NCBI RefSeq assembly: GCF_016623585.1
Contig: NZ_JAEHFY010000001.1
Coordinates: 186,001-250,000 of the forward strand
DNA length: 64,000 bases
DNA from: Pedobacter segetis
GTDB lineage: Bacteria > Bacteroidota > Bacteroidia > Sphingobacteriales > Sphingobacteriaceae
Direction: 5' to 3'
How positions within the stretch are numbered: position 1 is the first letter of the stretch; every line of letters starts with the position of its first letter. The notes beneath the pieces are model-generated. The model searched no databases. It was given only the letters and a program-made list of their open reading frames with translations, and had not been told where the DNA came from. The position numbers and the translations under genes are program-made. Below are positions 10,120-19,189 of the stretch, piece after piece.

Positions 10120-10207
10120 GTTATTGATTTAAAGCTAAATACAAAATACAAGAATTGAGGGGTTTAATGAAAAGAAGCACCACATAAATAGGGGTTCTTT
10201 TAGTGGG

Positions 10208-10227
10208 GCAATATTGCAAGTGAGATG
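10208..10227. repeat. 20-bp interspersed motif, copy 2
   Basis: GCAATATTGCAAGTGAGATG matches 17 of 20 positions of the motif at 1799-1818, in the same orientation and also in a non-coding gap. Confidence 0.4.
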
Positions 10228-10427
10228 TTTCGTGTCCTCGGCTAGCGTTAAAAAGAGCTAACCACATTGCCTACGGTAGAAAAGGTTAATGCGATCAATT
10301 GAACAATAAACCAGCAGGATAAATATCCAATCAATAATTAAGCGCAAAAAGACAAAAAATCGGGGCAAACCACATTGTGATATTAAATTAATGTTTATTA
10401 ATCATAACATTTTAGTTAAGTGCCAAT

Positions 10428-10459
10428 AATTAGCATCTAGAAAGCATAAATTAGCATCT
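10428..10459. promoter_or_regulatory. Two phased direct repeats upstream of pafA
   Basis: AATTAGCATCT occurs at 10428-10438 and again at 10449-10459, exactly 21 bp apart, with further similarity in the spacers (AAGCATA and AAAGATA). The second copy ends 15 bases before the ATG at 10475. Two-turn spacing is the usual layout for a site bound on one helix face by a dimeric or tandem regulator. The regulator is unknown. Confidence 0.45.
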
Positions 10460-10474
10460 TATAAAGATAATAAC

Positions 10475-12136
10475 ATGAAATATATTAAAACCCTGGTTCT
10501 TGCGGTAATATTAATTCCCCTAACCTCGTTAGCGCAAAAATCAAAAACCAACACTCCTCAAAACATCAATAAACCGGCTAGGCCAAAATTGGTGGTAGGT
10601 ATTGTGGTAGATCAAATGCGATGGGATTATTTATATAGATATGCCGGCCGTTACGGGGCAGGGGGTTTTAATAGATTGTTAAACGAAGGTTTTACTTGTG
10701 AAAACACACAAGTGCCATATATACCAACTGTTACTGCGGCTGGGCATACGGGTATTTACACAGGCTCTGTGCCTTCAATTACGGGTATTGCCGGTAACGA
10801 TTTCATTATCCAAGCAACAGGAAAATCTATTTATTGTACCGATGATCCAACCGTGAAAACCGTGGGAAGTTCTTCTAACGCCGGAGAAATGTCGCCCAGA
10901 AATTTATACGCAAGTACCATTACAGATGAGTTGAAGCTAGCAACCAATTTTAGATCTAAAGTATTAGGTATTGCTTTAAAAGATCGTGGCGGGATCTTAC
11001 CTGCTGGCCATGCTGCCGATGCTGCTTATTGGTTTGATGACGAAACAGGCAACTGGATCACCAGCACTTTTTATATGAAACAATTACCAACTTGGGTTAA
11101 TGGTTTTAACGATAAAAAATTGGCAGAAAAATATTTGAAGCAAGATTGGAACACACTTTACCCCATAGATACCTATTTACAAAGTACCGCAGATAACACG
11201 CCTTATGAAGGAAAATCAAAAGGAGAAACAGCGCCAGTTTTCCCACATTTAACTTCCAAATTACTAAACGGCTCTTTTAGCGCAATTAGGGCTACACCTT
11301 ACGGTAACTCGCTAACTTTAGATTTTGCCAAGGAAACTATCGCTAACGAGCAAATGGGCAAGCATGATCAAGCAGATTTTTTAGCCATAAGCTTATCATC
11401 AACAGATTATGTTGGGCATCAATACGGCGTTAATGCGGTTGAAACGGAAGACACCTACTTGAGGTTGGACAAAGATTTAGCAGAATTTTTTAATTATTTG
11501 GATTTAACGGTTGGTAAAGGCCAATACACTTTGTTTTTAACGGCAGATCACGGCGCAGCACATAATCCACAATTTTTGATAGATCATGAAATACCAGCTG
11601 GGCTATGGGCCGGCCCTACCATTTTGAAAGGACTTAATGCACAGCTAGAAAAGGAATTTAAACAACCCAAAATAGTGCTGAGCTTCAATAACTATCAGGT
11701 AAACTTCAATAATTTATTGATCAAAGAGAAAAACCTCGATTTACAGGCCATCAAAAAATTCAGTATAGATTATTTAGAAAATCAAGAAGGGGTTGCCTAT
11801 GCCATCGATATGAAAAAAATAGCCATCTCTTCTATTCCAGAAGCTTTAAAACAACGTGTAATAAATGGATATAATAGAGAACGAAGCGGCGAGATACAGA
11901 TCTTACTAAAACCCGGATATTTTCAAGGATATGGGGTAACAGGCACTACACACGGCACTTGGAATCCTTACGACACCCATATTCCATTGGTTTTTATGGG
12001 ATGGGGAATTAAACACGGATCCCTAAACCGCGAAACCAGCATGGCAGATATTGCGCCAACGTTGGCCGCTCTGTTGCACATTCAGGAACCTAGCGGCAAT
12101 ATAGGCTTGCCGATAGAAGAGGTTCTGAAAAAATAA
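10475..12136 (+). CDS. pafA: PafA-type alkaline phosphatase / phosphodiesterase family protein
   Basis: The 553-residue protein has a signal peptide ending near SLAQ (about 20) and should act in the periplasm or outer membrane. It belongs to the alkaline phosphatase superfamily and matches the PafA branch, which uses threonine as nucleophile and hydrolyses phosphate monoesters. Matching residues are T87 in IPTVTAAGH, N108 in GIAGND, and the K169-x-R171 pair in ALKDRGG. Metal-binding blocks are VVDQMRWD near 46, TADHGAAHN, and GTTHGTWNPYD near the C-terminus. A strong terminator follows. Two 21-bp-spaced repeats lie just upstream, suggesting specific regulation. A histidine kinase gene follows after the terminator. 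Confidence 0.88.
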   Translation: MKYIKTLVLAVILIPLTSLAQKSKTNTPQNINKPARPKLVVGIVVDQMRWDYLYRYAGRYGAGGFNRLLNEGFTCENTQVPYIPTVTAAGHTGIYTGSVPSITGIAGNDFIIQATGKSIYCTDDPTVKTVGSSSNAGEMSPRNLYASTITDELKLATNFRSKVLGIALKDRGGILPAGHAADAAYWFDDETGNWITSTFYMKQLPTWVNGFNDKKLAEKYLKQDWNTLYPIDTYLQSTADNTPYEGKSKGETAPVFPHLTSKLLNGSFSAIRATPYGNSLTLDFAKETIANEQMGKHDQADFLAISLSSTDYVGHQYGVNAVETEDTYLRLDKDLAEFFNYLDLTVGKGQYTLFLTADHGAAHNPQFLIDHEIPAGLWAGPTILKGLNAQLEKEFKQPKIVLSFNNYQVNFNNLLIKEKNLDLQAIKKFSIDYLENQEGVAYAIDMKKIAISSIPEALKQRVINGYNRERSGEIQILLKPGYFQGYGVTGTTHGTWNPYDTHIPLVFMGWGIKHGSLNRETSMADIAPTLAALLHIQEPSGNIGLPIEEVLKK

Positions 12137-12156
12137 TGAACCAAATGTTTATTGGC

Positions 12157-12187
12157 AAAAGGGAGATTTGAAAAAATCTCCTTTTTT
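12157..12187 (+). terminator. Rho-independent terminator after pafA
   Basis: AAAAGGGAGATTT pairs with AAATCTCCTTTTTT around a short GAAA-type loop, followed by a T run. It lies 21 bases after the pafA stop and separates it from the kinase gene. Confidence 0.85.
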
Positions 12188-12295
12188 GCTGTACAAGGTT
12201 TTCAAAAATGTTTCTGAGCCTATAAAATAATAATTGCACCTGTTTAAATGAATGTTAAAAAGTGTTAAACCACGCTATTTAGGGTTATTACCCGT

Positions 12296-12303
12296 TATAT
12301 TTG
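12296..12303 (+). promoter_or_regulatory. Putative -7 element of the histidine kinase gene
   Basis: TATATTTG matches TAnnTTTG and ends ten bases before the ATG at 12313, which would make a near-leaderless mRNA. No clear -33 TTTG is visible. Confidence 0.4.
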
Positions 12304-12312
12304 CTAATTAGG

Positions 12313-14184
12313 ATGAAAAAGAAAAGTATTGTTTTGATCATGGCTTTAATGAGTTTCGCTTTACTAGGCGTTATGGCCATGCAATACTATTTCATCAAAG
12401 AATCTTATGGTTTAAAATCACAATTATTTAACCAGGCGGTAAATAATGCGCTAAAAAATGTTTCTACAAAATTAGAGAAAAAAGAAGCCATGGTTTTTTT
12501 GGCTCAAAAAGCCGATAAAGAGCTTCAAAGAAACCAAGAAAAGAGCTTAAAAAGCAACCTGCACAAATCTGATAAAGAAATAGAAGATCTTTATAAAAAA
12601 CGGAAGAAAATAAAACAACAGAACGAGATAATAGCCTTTGTAAAAAGAATGGAGGCTAACCAAGCGAAATCTGATAGTGTTTTTAGGCTTAGAGACAGCT
12701 TGGTTAGAACAAAATATCCTTACAGAATGGTTTACAACGGGCCTGTAATTGCAGAAAACGTTCCGTTTAGTGTAAACTTTAAAGTAGATGTGGATCAAAT
12801 AGTAGATGATTATGGCATTGTGCATACCATTCAAAGGCAATCAATTATAGAAACCCCACCAATTGTAAGCGGTAAAAAAATTGTAAAAAGGGGTGCCGCC
12901 GTGGTTGATACCGTAAGGAAATACATGGTACAAGACCCGGTTTTGGGTACAGTTTTAAAAACAATACCCAAACCTAATTTTTTAACCGGTATTTCTGAAG
13001 CAGAGCTAAAATTGGCATCCCAAAAAAACCAGAACCAAGCAAAAAAGGTAAACAACTACTTAGATTCTGTAGAGAAAAGCGGTAACAAAAGTGCTGTTTT
13101 TGAAGATATTGCTTCAGAGATGCAGCAGGTTAACGTTCCTTTAGAAAAAAGAATACAGCCGCAAACAATAGATTCTTTATTAGCCCTAGAATTGGCAAAT
13201 AACGGCATCAACCTAAACTATAGTTATAAAATAAGCTCCGTACAGGACGATTCTGTTATCTTTACCAAAGCCTCTTTAAACAACGATAAATTTGTACCCG
13301 AGAACACTTACAGAACATTATTGTTTGCAAAAGACCTGGTGCGTGATGCGGGCTACCTTACCATTACCTTCCCCCAAAAAAATACATTGATCTTAAATAA
13401 TATGGGTACCATATTGTTTTCTTCTGCTGGTTTATTATTGATATTGGCCGCCAGTTTTATCTACACAATTCTTTCTATTCTGAGGCAGAAAAAGGTCTCG
13501 GAGATGAAAACCGATTTCATTAACAACATGACCCACGAGTTTAAAACGCCCGTGGCAACCATAATGATAGCTAGCGAAGCCTTAAAAGACCCAGAGATTA
13601 ATGATAATAAAGCCAGGGTAAGCAAATTAGCCGGAATAATTTATGATGAAAACATAAGGCTTGGCAACCATATAGAACGGGTTTTAAATATTGCAAAAAT
13701 AGATAAAGATGATCTTAAGTTAGAGCAAGAACATCAAGATGTTAACGATATTATTACCAATGTGGTGGATAGCATGAGCTTGCAATTGCAGAAGAAAGAA
13801 GCAAACATCAACCTTTACCTAAACGCCCCAAGATCAACCATTGTGGCAGACGAACTACACCTATCCAACGTGATCTTCAATTTGATTGATAACGCCAATA
13901 AGTATAGCCCCGGCCAACCAGAGATTACCGTTACAACAGAAAATATCGGAAATCAAATAATTGTTAAAATTTCTGATAAGGGAATTGGGATGAACAGGGA
14001 CCAGCAGAAGAAAATTTTTGAGCAATTTTATAGGATACCAACGGGGAATTTACACGATGTTAAAGGCTTTGGGCTAGGCTTAAGTTATGTGAGCAATATG
14101 GTTAAGAGAATGAACGGTAGCATAAACGTGAGAAGCGAGAAAGATAAGGGCTCTGAGTTTGAAATAAAATTTACATTGGCGTAA
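12313..14184 (+). CDS. Sensor histidine kinase (RprX-like)
   Basis: The 623-residue inner-membrane kinase has a helix near residues 8-26, a long periplasmic region rich in coiled-coil-like charged stretches (about 27-365), a second helix near 370-392 and a cytoplasmic HisKA-HATPase_c core. The phospho-histidine is H408 in NNMTHEFKTPVATI. ATP-binding boxes are FNLIDNANKYSPG, SDKGIGM and GFGLGLSYV. An in-frame TTG four codons upstream is possible, but the ATG at 12313 gives the better N-terminus and lies beyond the -7 box. The response regulator gene follows after about 200 bp, so the two likely form a cognate pair resembling Bacteroides RprX-RprY. The signal is unknown. Confidence 0.88.
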   Translation: MKKKSIVLIMALMSFALLGVMAMQYYFIKESYGLKSQLFNQAVNNALKNVSTKLEKKEAMVFLAQKADKELQRNQEKSLKSNLHKSDKEIEDLYKKRKKIKQQNEIIAFVKRMEANQAKSDSVFRLRDSLVRTKYPYRMVYNGPVIAENVPFSVNFKVDVDQIVDDYGIVHTIQRQSIIETPPIVSGKKIVKRGAAVVDTVRKYMVQDPVLGTVLKTIPKPNFLTGISEAELKLASQKNQNQAKKVNNYLDSVEKSGNKSAVFEDIASEMQQVNVPLEKRIQPQTIDSLLALELANNGINLNYSYKISSVQDDSVIFTKASLNNDKFVPENTYRTLLFAKDLVRDAGYLTITFPQKNTLILNNMGTILFSSAGLLLILAASFIYTILSILRQKKVSEMKTDFINNMTHEFKTPVATIMIASEALKDPEINDNKARVSKLAGIIYDENIRLGNHIERVLNIAKIDKDDLKLEQEHQDVNDIITNVVDSMSLQLQKKEANINLYLNAPRSTIVADELHLSNVIFNLIDNANKYSPGQPEITVTTENIGNQIIVKISDKGIGMNRDQQKKIFEQFYRIPTGNLHDVKGFGLGLSYVSNMVKRMNGSINVRSEKDKGSEFEIKFTLA

Positions 14185-14292
14185 GCTTTTCAGGCGTAGG
14201 GCTTTATCGGTAATCAGTTAATTATGTTATGGGAATTGTATTCGGTAGTCAGAAAAATATTAGAAGAAAATTTGCGGCCGGTTAGAGCCTAA

Positions 14293-14386
14293 TCAACCAA
14301 TGAACTAAATTCAACTTTTTACAAGCCTAATGAACTAATTCAACCAATGAACTAAATTCAACTTTTTAATAGCCTAACAAACTAAT
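14293..14386. repeat. Two tandem 47-bp units directly before the response regulator start
   Basis: Unit 1 (14293-14339) and unit 2 (14340-14386) both begin TCAACCAATGAACTAAATTC and differ at only a few positions near their ends. Unit 2 ends four bases before the ATG at 14391. The motif AATGAACTAA recurs four times inside the array, with one copy changed. It can be a binding array, a leader duplication or a slippage-prone tract. Confidence 0.75.
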
Positions 14387-14390
14387 TATC

Positions 14391-15086
14391 ATGAACAAAA
14401 AAATATTATTGGTAGAAGACGACCCAAATTTGGGCATGCTCTTAGAAGATTACTTGGTGCTAAAGGGAAAGTTTGATGTTTCTTTATGCGTTGATGGTGA
14501 TGAAGGATTAAGGGCTTTTACTTCTGATAGTTATGATATTTGCATCTTAGATGTAATGATGCCAAAAAAAGATGGTTTTAGTTTGGCCAAAGACATCCGG
14601 AAGATAAACCCAAACACCCCTATTATTTTTGCTACCGCAAAAGGGATGATGGAAGATAAGACCGAAGCTTATAACCTTGGGGGAGATGATTATATTACCA
14701 AACCTTTTAGGATAGAAGAGTTGTTACTTAGGATCAACGCTTTGTTAAAAAGAGTGGCACAGCAAGACCAATCAGTAGAAGAAAAACCCACAAAATTTGA
14801 TATTGGGAACTACCATTTTGATTACCATAACCAAATAATCTCTTTGGGTGATCAGCAGCAAAAGGTTAGCACCAAAGAAGCCGAATTGCTGCGTTTGCTT
14901 TGTTTAAAAATGAACGATGTTTTAACCAGGGAAGAGGCTTTACTGCAAATTTGGCATGATGATAATTACTTTAACGGCCGTAGTATGGATGTTTTTTTAA
15001 GTAAGCTGCGGAAGTATTTAAAAGAAGACCCAAAAGTAGAAATCATTAATGTACACGGCAGGGGTTACAAGCTTTTGGTAAGTTAA
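14391..15086 (+). CDS. OmpR/PhoB-family response regulator (RprY-like)
   Basis: The 231-residue regulator has an N-terminal receiver domain (1-120) with acidic pocket E9 D10 D11, phospho-acceptor D54 in CILDVMMP, T82, and K104 in ITKPF. The C-terminal winged-helix DNA-binding domain (about 135-230) shows the typical TKEAELLRLLCL and GRSMDVFLSKLRKYL blocks and ends with HGRGYKLLV. It should be phosphorylated by the kinase encoded 206 bp upstream and act as a transcription factor. The 47-bp duplicated array just before the start suggests its expression is controlled separately, perhaps by itself. It converges on gltX, with a terminator between them. Confidence 0.92.
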   Translation: MNKKILLVEDDPNLGMLLEDYLVLKGKFDVSLCVDGDEGLRAFTSDSYDICILDVMMPKKDGFSLAKDIRKINPNTPIIFATAKGMMEDKTEAYNLGGDDYITKPFRIEELLLRINALLKRVAQQDQSVEEKPTKFDIGNYHFDYHNQIISLGDQQQKVSTKEAELLRLLCLKMNDVLTREEALLQIWHDDNYFNGRSMDVFLSKLRKYLKEDPKVEIINVHGRGYKLLVS

Positions 15087-15093
15087 AAGCAAC

Positions 15094-15121
15094 AAAAAAG
15101 CCCTAAACAAGTGTTTAAGGC
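15094..15121 (-). terminator. Terminator between response regulator and gltX
   Basis: GCCCTAAAC (15100-15108) pairs with GTTTAAGGC (15113-15121) with one mismatch. On the minus strand the stem is followed by a run of T (15094-15099), so it best serves gltX. It may also slow transcription from the other side. Confidence 0.6.
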
Positions 15122-15145
15122 CAAAGCTTTGTAATTCTAGAAAAC

Positions 15146-16663
15146 TTAATCAACAAAAACTTCTAAAGCTTTATTTATTCTGTTTATCGTTTCTTCTGCA
15201 CCAAGGGTTGCAGCTATATCAAATACCTGGGGGCCAAATTTATCCCCAACCAACATTATCCTAAAGGGTAACATTACCTCGCCAACCTTTATGTTTTTTT
15301 CTGAGGCTAAGCTTTTGAAGCTCGATTCCATTTTTGCGCTCTCGTTTATCTTGCCTTTTTGCAATTCATCGGCGAAAGCCTTAAAAAAAGTTTCTTTTTC
15401 TGGTGTCCATTTTGGTTTTACCGAGTTGGTATCGTACTTTTCTGGGGCTTCAAAGAAGAAAAAAGCCTGTTGGTGAAATTCGCTCAATAATTGACAGCGT
15501 TCTTTAACCATATCAATTACCTTGGCCAAATATCCATCATCAATGTTATGGATACCATGGTAATTCAAGATGTCTTTCACGGGCATTAACAAATCATCGG
15601 TTTTGCGCCTTTTGATCCATTCGGCATTGTACCATTTGGCTTTATCATAATCAAATTTAGCACCCGCTTTATGTATCCTATCTAAAGAGAATTTTTCTAT
15701 CAGGTCTTCTAGGCTAAAAAGCTCTTGATCGGTCCCGTCGTTCCAGCCCAACATGGCCAACATATTGATAAAACCCTCTGGCAAAAAGCCAACATCTTTA
15801 AACCCGTTAGATTTTACGTCCCTTTTATTATCGTACCAGTTGATGGGATATACCGGGAAACCCAATTTTTCGCCATCACGTTTGCTTAGCTTACCATTTC
15901 CGTTGGGTTTAAGTATGAGTGGCATATGTGCCCATTGCGGCATCTCATTTCCCCAACCAAGGTATTTCCAGAGCAACAAGTGTACGGGTGCAGAGGGCAA
16001 CCATTCCTCGCCCCTAAAAGCGTGTGTGATCTTCATCAAATAATCATCAACAACAACCGCTAAATGGTAGGTTGGCATACCATCGGCCTTAAGCAAAACC
16101 TTATCGTCAACTTCGCTGCTGTGAAAACTAATATCGCCGCGGATCATATCTGTGAAGGTAATGTTCTCGTCTTTGGGCATTTTAATGCGGATCACGTGTG
16201 GGGCACCTTCTTTAACCAGGCTTTCTGCTGCCTCATGCGGAATGGTTAGTGAATTTCTTAAGGTATGCCTAGAATGATGATCGTACCTAAAATTCTCTGT
16301 TACTTGCCTCTTAGATTCTAGTTCTTCAGAAGTATCAAAAGCATAATAAGCATGGCCGCTTTTTACTAATTGCTCGGCATATTTGCGATAGATGGGTTTT
16401 CTTTCACTTTGGCGATAAGGGCCATATTCGCCGCCATCCCTCGGGCTTTCATCGGCCTTAATGCCGCACCATTCTAAACAAGAAAAAATATAATCTTCTG
16501 CGCCTTCTACAAAACGCGTTTGGTCTGTATCTTCTATCCTTAAAATAAATTTCCCTTTATTTTGTTTTGCAAACAGGTAATTGAACAAAATTGTTCTTAC
16601 ACCGCCAATATGTAAACCGCCAGTTGGGCTTGGGGCAAAACGTACTCTTACTTGATCCTTCAT
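15146..16663 (-). CDS. gltX: Glutamyl-tRNA synthetase
   Basis: This 505-residue class I aminoacyl-tRNA synthetase charges tRNA(Glu) in the cytosol. The HIGH-type signature is APSPTGGLHIGG at about 10-21 and the KMSKS-type loop is KLSKRDG at about 257-263. Other family blocks are RIEDTDQ and ADGMPTYHLA. The length is normal. The first ATG at 16663 gives the standard N-terminus (VRVRFAPSPTG). A TAACTTTG box lies about 60 bases upstream on the same strand, and a hairpin terminator lies after the stop. It appears to be a single-gene unit. Confidence 0.97.
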   Translation of the reverse strand: MKDQVRVRFAPSPTGGLHIGGVRTILFNYLFAKQNKGKFILRIEDTDQTRFVEGAEDYIFSCLEWCGIKADESPRDGGEYGPYRQSERKPIYRKYAEQLVKSGHAYYAFDTSEELESKRQVTENFRYDHHSRHTLRNSLTIPHEAAESLVKEGAPHVIRIKMPKDENITFTDMIRGDISFHSSEVDDKVLLKADGMPTYHLAVVVDDYLMKITHAFRGEEWLPSAPVHLLLWKYLGWGNEMPQWAHMPLILKPNGNGKLSKRDGEKLGFPVYPINWYDNKRDVKSNGFKDVGFLPEGFINMLAMLGWNDGTDQELFSLEDLIEKFSLDRIHKAGAKFDYDKAKWYNAEWIKRRKTDDLLMPVKDILNYHGIHNIDDGYLAKVIDMVKERCQLLSEFHQQAFFFFEAPEKYDTNSVKPKWTPEKETFFKAFADELQKGKINESAKMESSFKSLASEKNIKVGEVMLPFRIMLVGDKFGPQVFDIAATLGAEETINRINKALEVFVD

Positions 16664-16720
16664 TTGTAAATGCTGTGAGATAAAAGTTTAACAAAAACCA
16701 TGCACATTATTTAATTAACG

Positions 16721-16728
16721 CAAAGTTA
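16721..16728 (-). promoter_or_regulatory. Putative -7 element of gltX
   Basis: Read on the minus strand this is TAACTTTG, an exact TAnnTTTG match, 58 bases upstream of the gltX ATG. No matching -33 TTTG is evident. Confidence 0.4.
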
Positions 16729-16807
16729 AACTTTAAGGGATTTAAAACCTTGGTTATAAATTAAATTAATGATAAAAAATAAGGCAATTTTCTAGTAATA
16801 ATTAATA

Positions 16808-17827
16808 TTATTTTAATTGAACGCCCAAACCTGCTCGCTGGTTAAGAATGTATTTCCCGTTTTTAAATCCGGGTTTTTTATAGGGATTGTTAATGGTAAG
16901 AAATGGGCCATCTAGATCTGCCCAATCACAAAGCGGTGCTAAAGCTGCCCCCGCCAAAGTTGCCACACTGGTTTCGCTCATACAACCCATCAATATCTTA
17001 AGGTTGTTCTTCTTTGCTTGTTGTATCATCTTAGCGGCTTCAAACATTCCTGCAGATTTCATCAATTTTATATTGATACCATGATAAACGTCTTTCGCTT
17101 TTGCTAAGTCGGCAAAACGCTGTACGGCTTCATCGCCAATAATGGGAATTGGCGAGCGTTCTGTAAGCCATGCGTTTGCATCAATAGCTGCTTTTGCCAT
17201 AGGCTGCTCAATTAACAATACACCTTGCTCCTTTAGCCAATGGGCCATTTCTAAAGCTCGGTTTTTATCTGTCCAGCCTTGGTTTGCATCTACATATAAA
17301 GGTAAATCGGTAACCGATCTAATGGTATCTATCAATAGCTTATCGCTATCACGGCCTAATTTTATTTTAATGAGCTTAAAGTCATCGGCTAAAGCGTCTT
17401 TTACTTTTTTTATGATGATTTCCGGCGTATCGATACCTATGGTAAAACAAGTTTGCGGCATCAAATCGGGCGAAGACCCAAACATTTCATAACAAGGTTT
17501 TTCTAAGATTTTGCCCATTAGATCATGTAGTGCAATGTCTATTGCGGCTTTAATTGCGGGTAAGCCCAGAGAAACATCATCCAGATAGGCAATAACTTCT
17601 TCCATGTTAAATGGAAATGAAAACCGGGACAGATCTATTTTTTGGAGAAAACCGATTGCCGTTTCAACGCTTTCTCCCATATACGGAACCATGGATGCTT
17701 CCCCTAAGCCAATCTTCCCTTCATGCTCAATTTCTAATAACATAATTGGTGTTGCCGTTCTAGAAAACTTGGCAATGGTAAAAGGATATTTTAATTGTAG
17801 TTGATAAGGTTTATAGGAAATGTGCAT
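16808..17827 (-). CDS. Dipeptide epimerase (L-Ala-D/L-Glu epimerase-like), enolase superfamily
   Basis: The 339-residue protein is a member of the muconate-lactonizing/enolase superfamily. The KxK pair is K154 and K156 in KIKLG. Metal ligands are D180 (VDANQGW), E207 (IEQP) and D232 (GDEA), and the opposite-face base is K254 (NIKLMKSAG). This K/K set marks dipeptide epimerases such as YcjG and YkfB, which interconvert L-Ala-D-Glu and L-Ala-L-Glu during use of murein peptides. The exact dipeptide preference cannot be read from sequence. It is transcribed alone, away from the lipoprotein gene on the other side. Confidence 0.88.
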   Translation of the reverse strand: MHISYKPYQLQLKYPFTIAKFSRTATPIMLLEIEHEGKIGLGEASMVPYMGESVETAIGFLQKIDLSRFSFPFNMEEVIAYLDDVSLGLPAIKAAIDIALHDLMGKILEKPCYEMFGSSPDLMPQTCFTIGIDTPEIIIKKVKDALADDFKLIKIKLGRDSDKLLIDTIRSVTDLPLYVDANQGWTDKNRALEMAHWLKEQGVLLIEQPMAKAAIDANAWLTERSPIPIIGDEAVQRFADLAKAKDVYHGINIKLMKSAGMFEAAKMIQQAKKNNLKILMGCMSETSVATLAGAALAPLCDWADLDGPFLTINNPYKKPGFKNGKYILNQRAGLGVQLK

Positions 17828-17956
17828 TTGAAAAATTTTTCTAAATATATTTGATAATAAATATAGTGTAATAGTTTTCGAGTTTCAATTTATATATACG
17901 GGTTGTTGTAACCTATTGTATCTTTAACTCGTCTTTATACATCAAACTAAACAAAC

Positions 17957-19096
17957 ATGAACAGCAATATTTTTAAGGTGCCCTTAATTGGATTGATCAC
18001 CTCGATTTTGGTTTCTTGTAGCAGCGGTAAAAAAGCATTGCAAAACGGCGATTATGATAAAGCCGTTTATACCGCCATCAATCGTTTAAAAAGCAACCCT
18101 AATAAAGCAAAGGCCAAAGAGACCTTGGCAAAAGGATATGATTATGCTTTAAAGAGGCATTTAGCCAGGGTTGCAGATATAAAACTAACTGATGATGTTT
18201 TTAAATGGGAAGGGATTTTAAATGAGTATCAAAGCATCAATTCTTTGGCTAATGCCGTTGGCGATTGCCCTGTTTGTATGGAGGCTGTGCCAGAACCTCA
18301 GAAATTTATAGCAGAAACCTCTGATGCTAAATACTATGCTGCCGAAGCGAGATATAATAATGGGAGTAAATTATTGTTGAAGAAAGATCGCTTGGATGCG
18401 AAGAATGCTTATTTCGATTTTGAAAAGGCAGAACAGTTATACCCAGATTTTAAAGATGCACAAAGCATGATGGATAGCGCTTACTATACCGCTTTACTTA
18501 GGGTTGTTGTGGAACCTGTTCAGGTTAATTCTAGATTATATAAGTTAAGCAACCAATATTTCCAAGATAAAATTTACGAGTTTATGCAAAATTACGAACG
18601 CAAAAGCTTTGTGAAATTTTATACGCCACAAGAGGCGCAAACATCAAAATTTAGGTTTGATCAAGTCTTGAGTTTAAATTTTGATGATTTTATTGTTGGG
18701 CAAACCTATGTTAAAGAGCGCATTGAAGATATTAAGAGAGACAGCATTAAAATTGGAGTAACTAAGGACTCTGCAAAAAGACCGGTTTACACAACCGCAA
18801 GAGGTAAATTGACCACTTTTGAAAAAACGGTTACTTCTAGCGGCCTTCTCGATTTTCAAATCAAAGATATAAACGGCAAAATTATCACTCGTGAAAAAAT
18901 GCCCGGAACCTTTGTTTGGAAAGATAGTTGGGGAACTTTTAAAGGAGATGAAAGAGCCTTAAACGACAACGATAAAATATTGTTGAATAGAAGGGAAGGG
19001 TATCCACCTGCCCCTCAAGATTTGTTCATAGAATTTACAAAACCCATTTATGATCAGCTAACCTATAAAATCAAGAGTTTTTACAGTAGATATTGA
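17957..19096 (+). CDS. Lipoprotein with TPR-like helical repeats, unknown function
   Basis: The 379-residue product has a lipoprotein signal (hydrophobic segment, then LVSC with C21 as the lipid site) and should be anchored in a membrane facing the periplasm. After the cysteine it reads KKALQNGDYDKAVYTAINRL and later AKNAYFDFEKAEQLYPDFKDA, both TPR-like A/Y/P patterns, so the first half is probably an alpha-solenoid. The second half is predicted mixed alpha/beta and I do not recognise a named domain. It has its own unit upstream of the PIG-L family gene, 93 bases away. Role unknown; a scaffold in the cell envelope is only a guess. Confidence 0.7.
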   Translation: MNSNIFKVPLIGLITSILVSCSSGKKALQNGDYDKAVYTAINRLKSNPNKAKAKETLAKGYDYALKRHLARVADIKLTDDVFKWEGILNEYQSINSLANAVGDCPVCMEAVPEPQKFIAETSDAKYYAAEARYNNGSKLLLKKDRLDAKNAYFDFEKAEQLYPDFKDAQSMMDSAYYTALLRVVVEPVQVNSRLYKLSNQYFQDKIYEFMQNYERKSFVKFYTPQEAQTSKFRFDQVLSLNFDDFIVGQTYVKERIEDIKRDSIKIGVTKDSAKRPVYTTARGKLTTFEKTVTSSGLLDFQIKDINGKIITREKMPGTFVWKDSWGTFKGDERALNDNDKILLNRREGYPPAPQDLFIEFTKPIYDQLTYKIKSFYSRY

Positions 19097-19189
19097 AGAA
19101 TTTAGCACACACAAGAAAGTAATTTTTTTATTCTATTCCCCACAAGCAAAAAATACTTTGCTAAATTGCTGATGATTAAAACCCAGCAA

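Larger units (their letters stand above)
10120..10474. other. Intergenic gap before pafA with repeat motif and direct repeats
   Basis: The 355-bp gap has no credible gene. It contains the second copy of a 20-bp interspersed motif (10208-10227) and, close to the next start, two 11-bp direct repeats 21 bp apart (10428-10459). The remainder is AT-rich and featureless to my reading. Confidence 0.5.
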
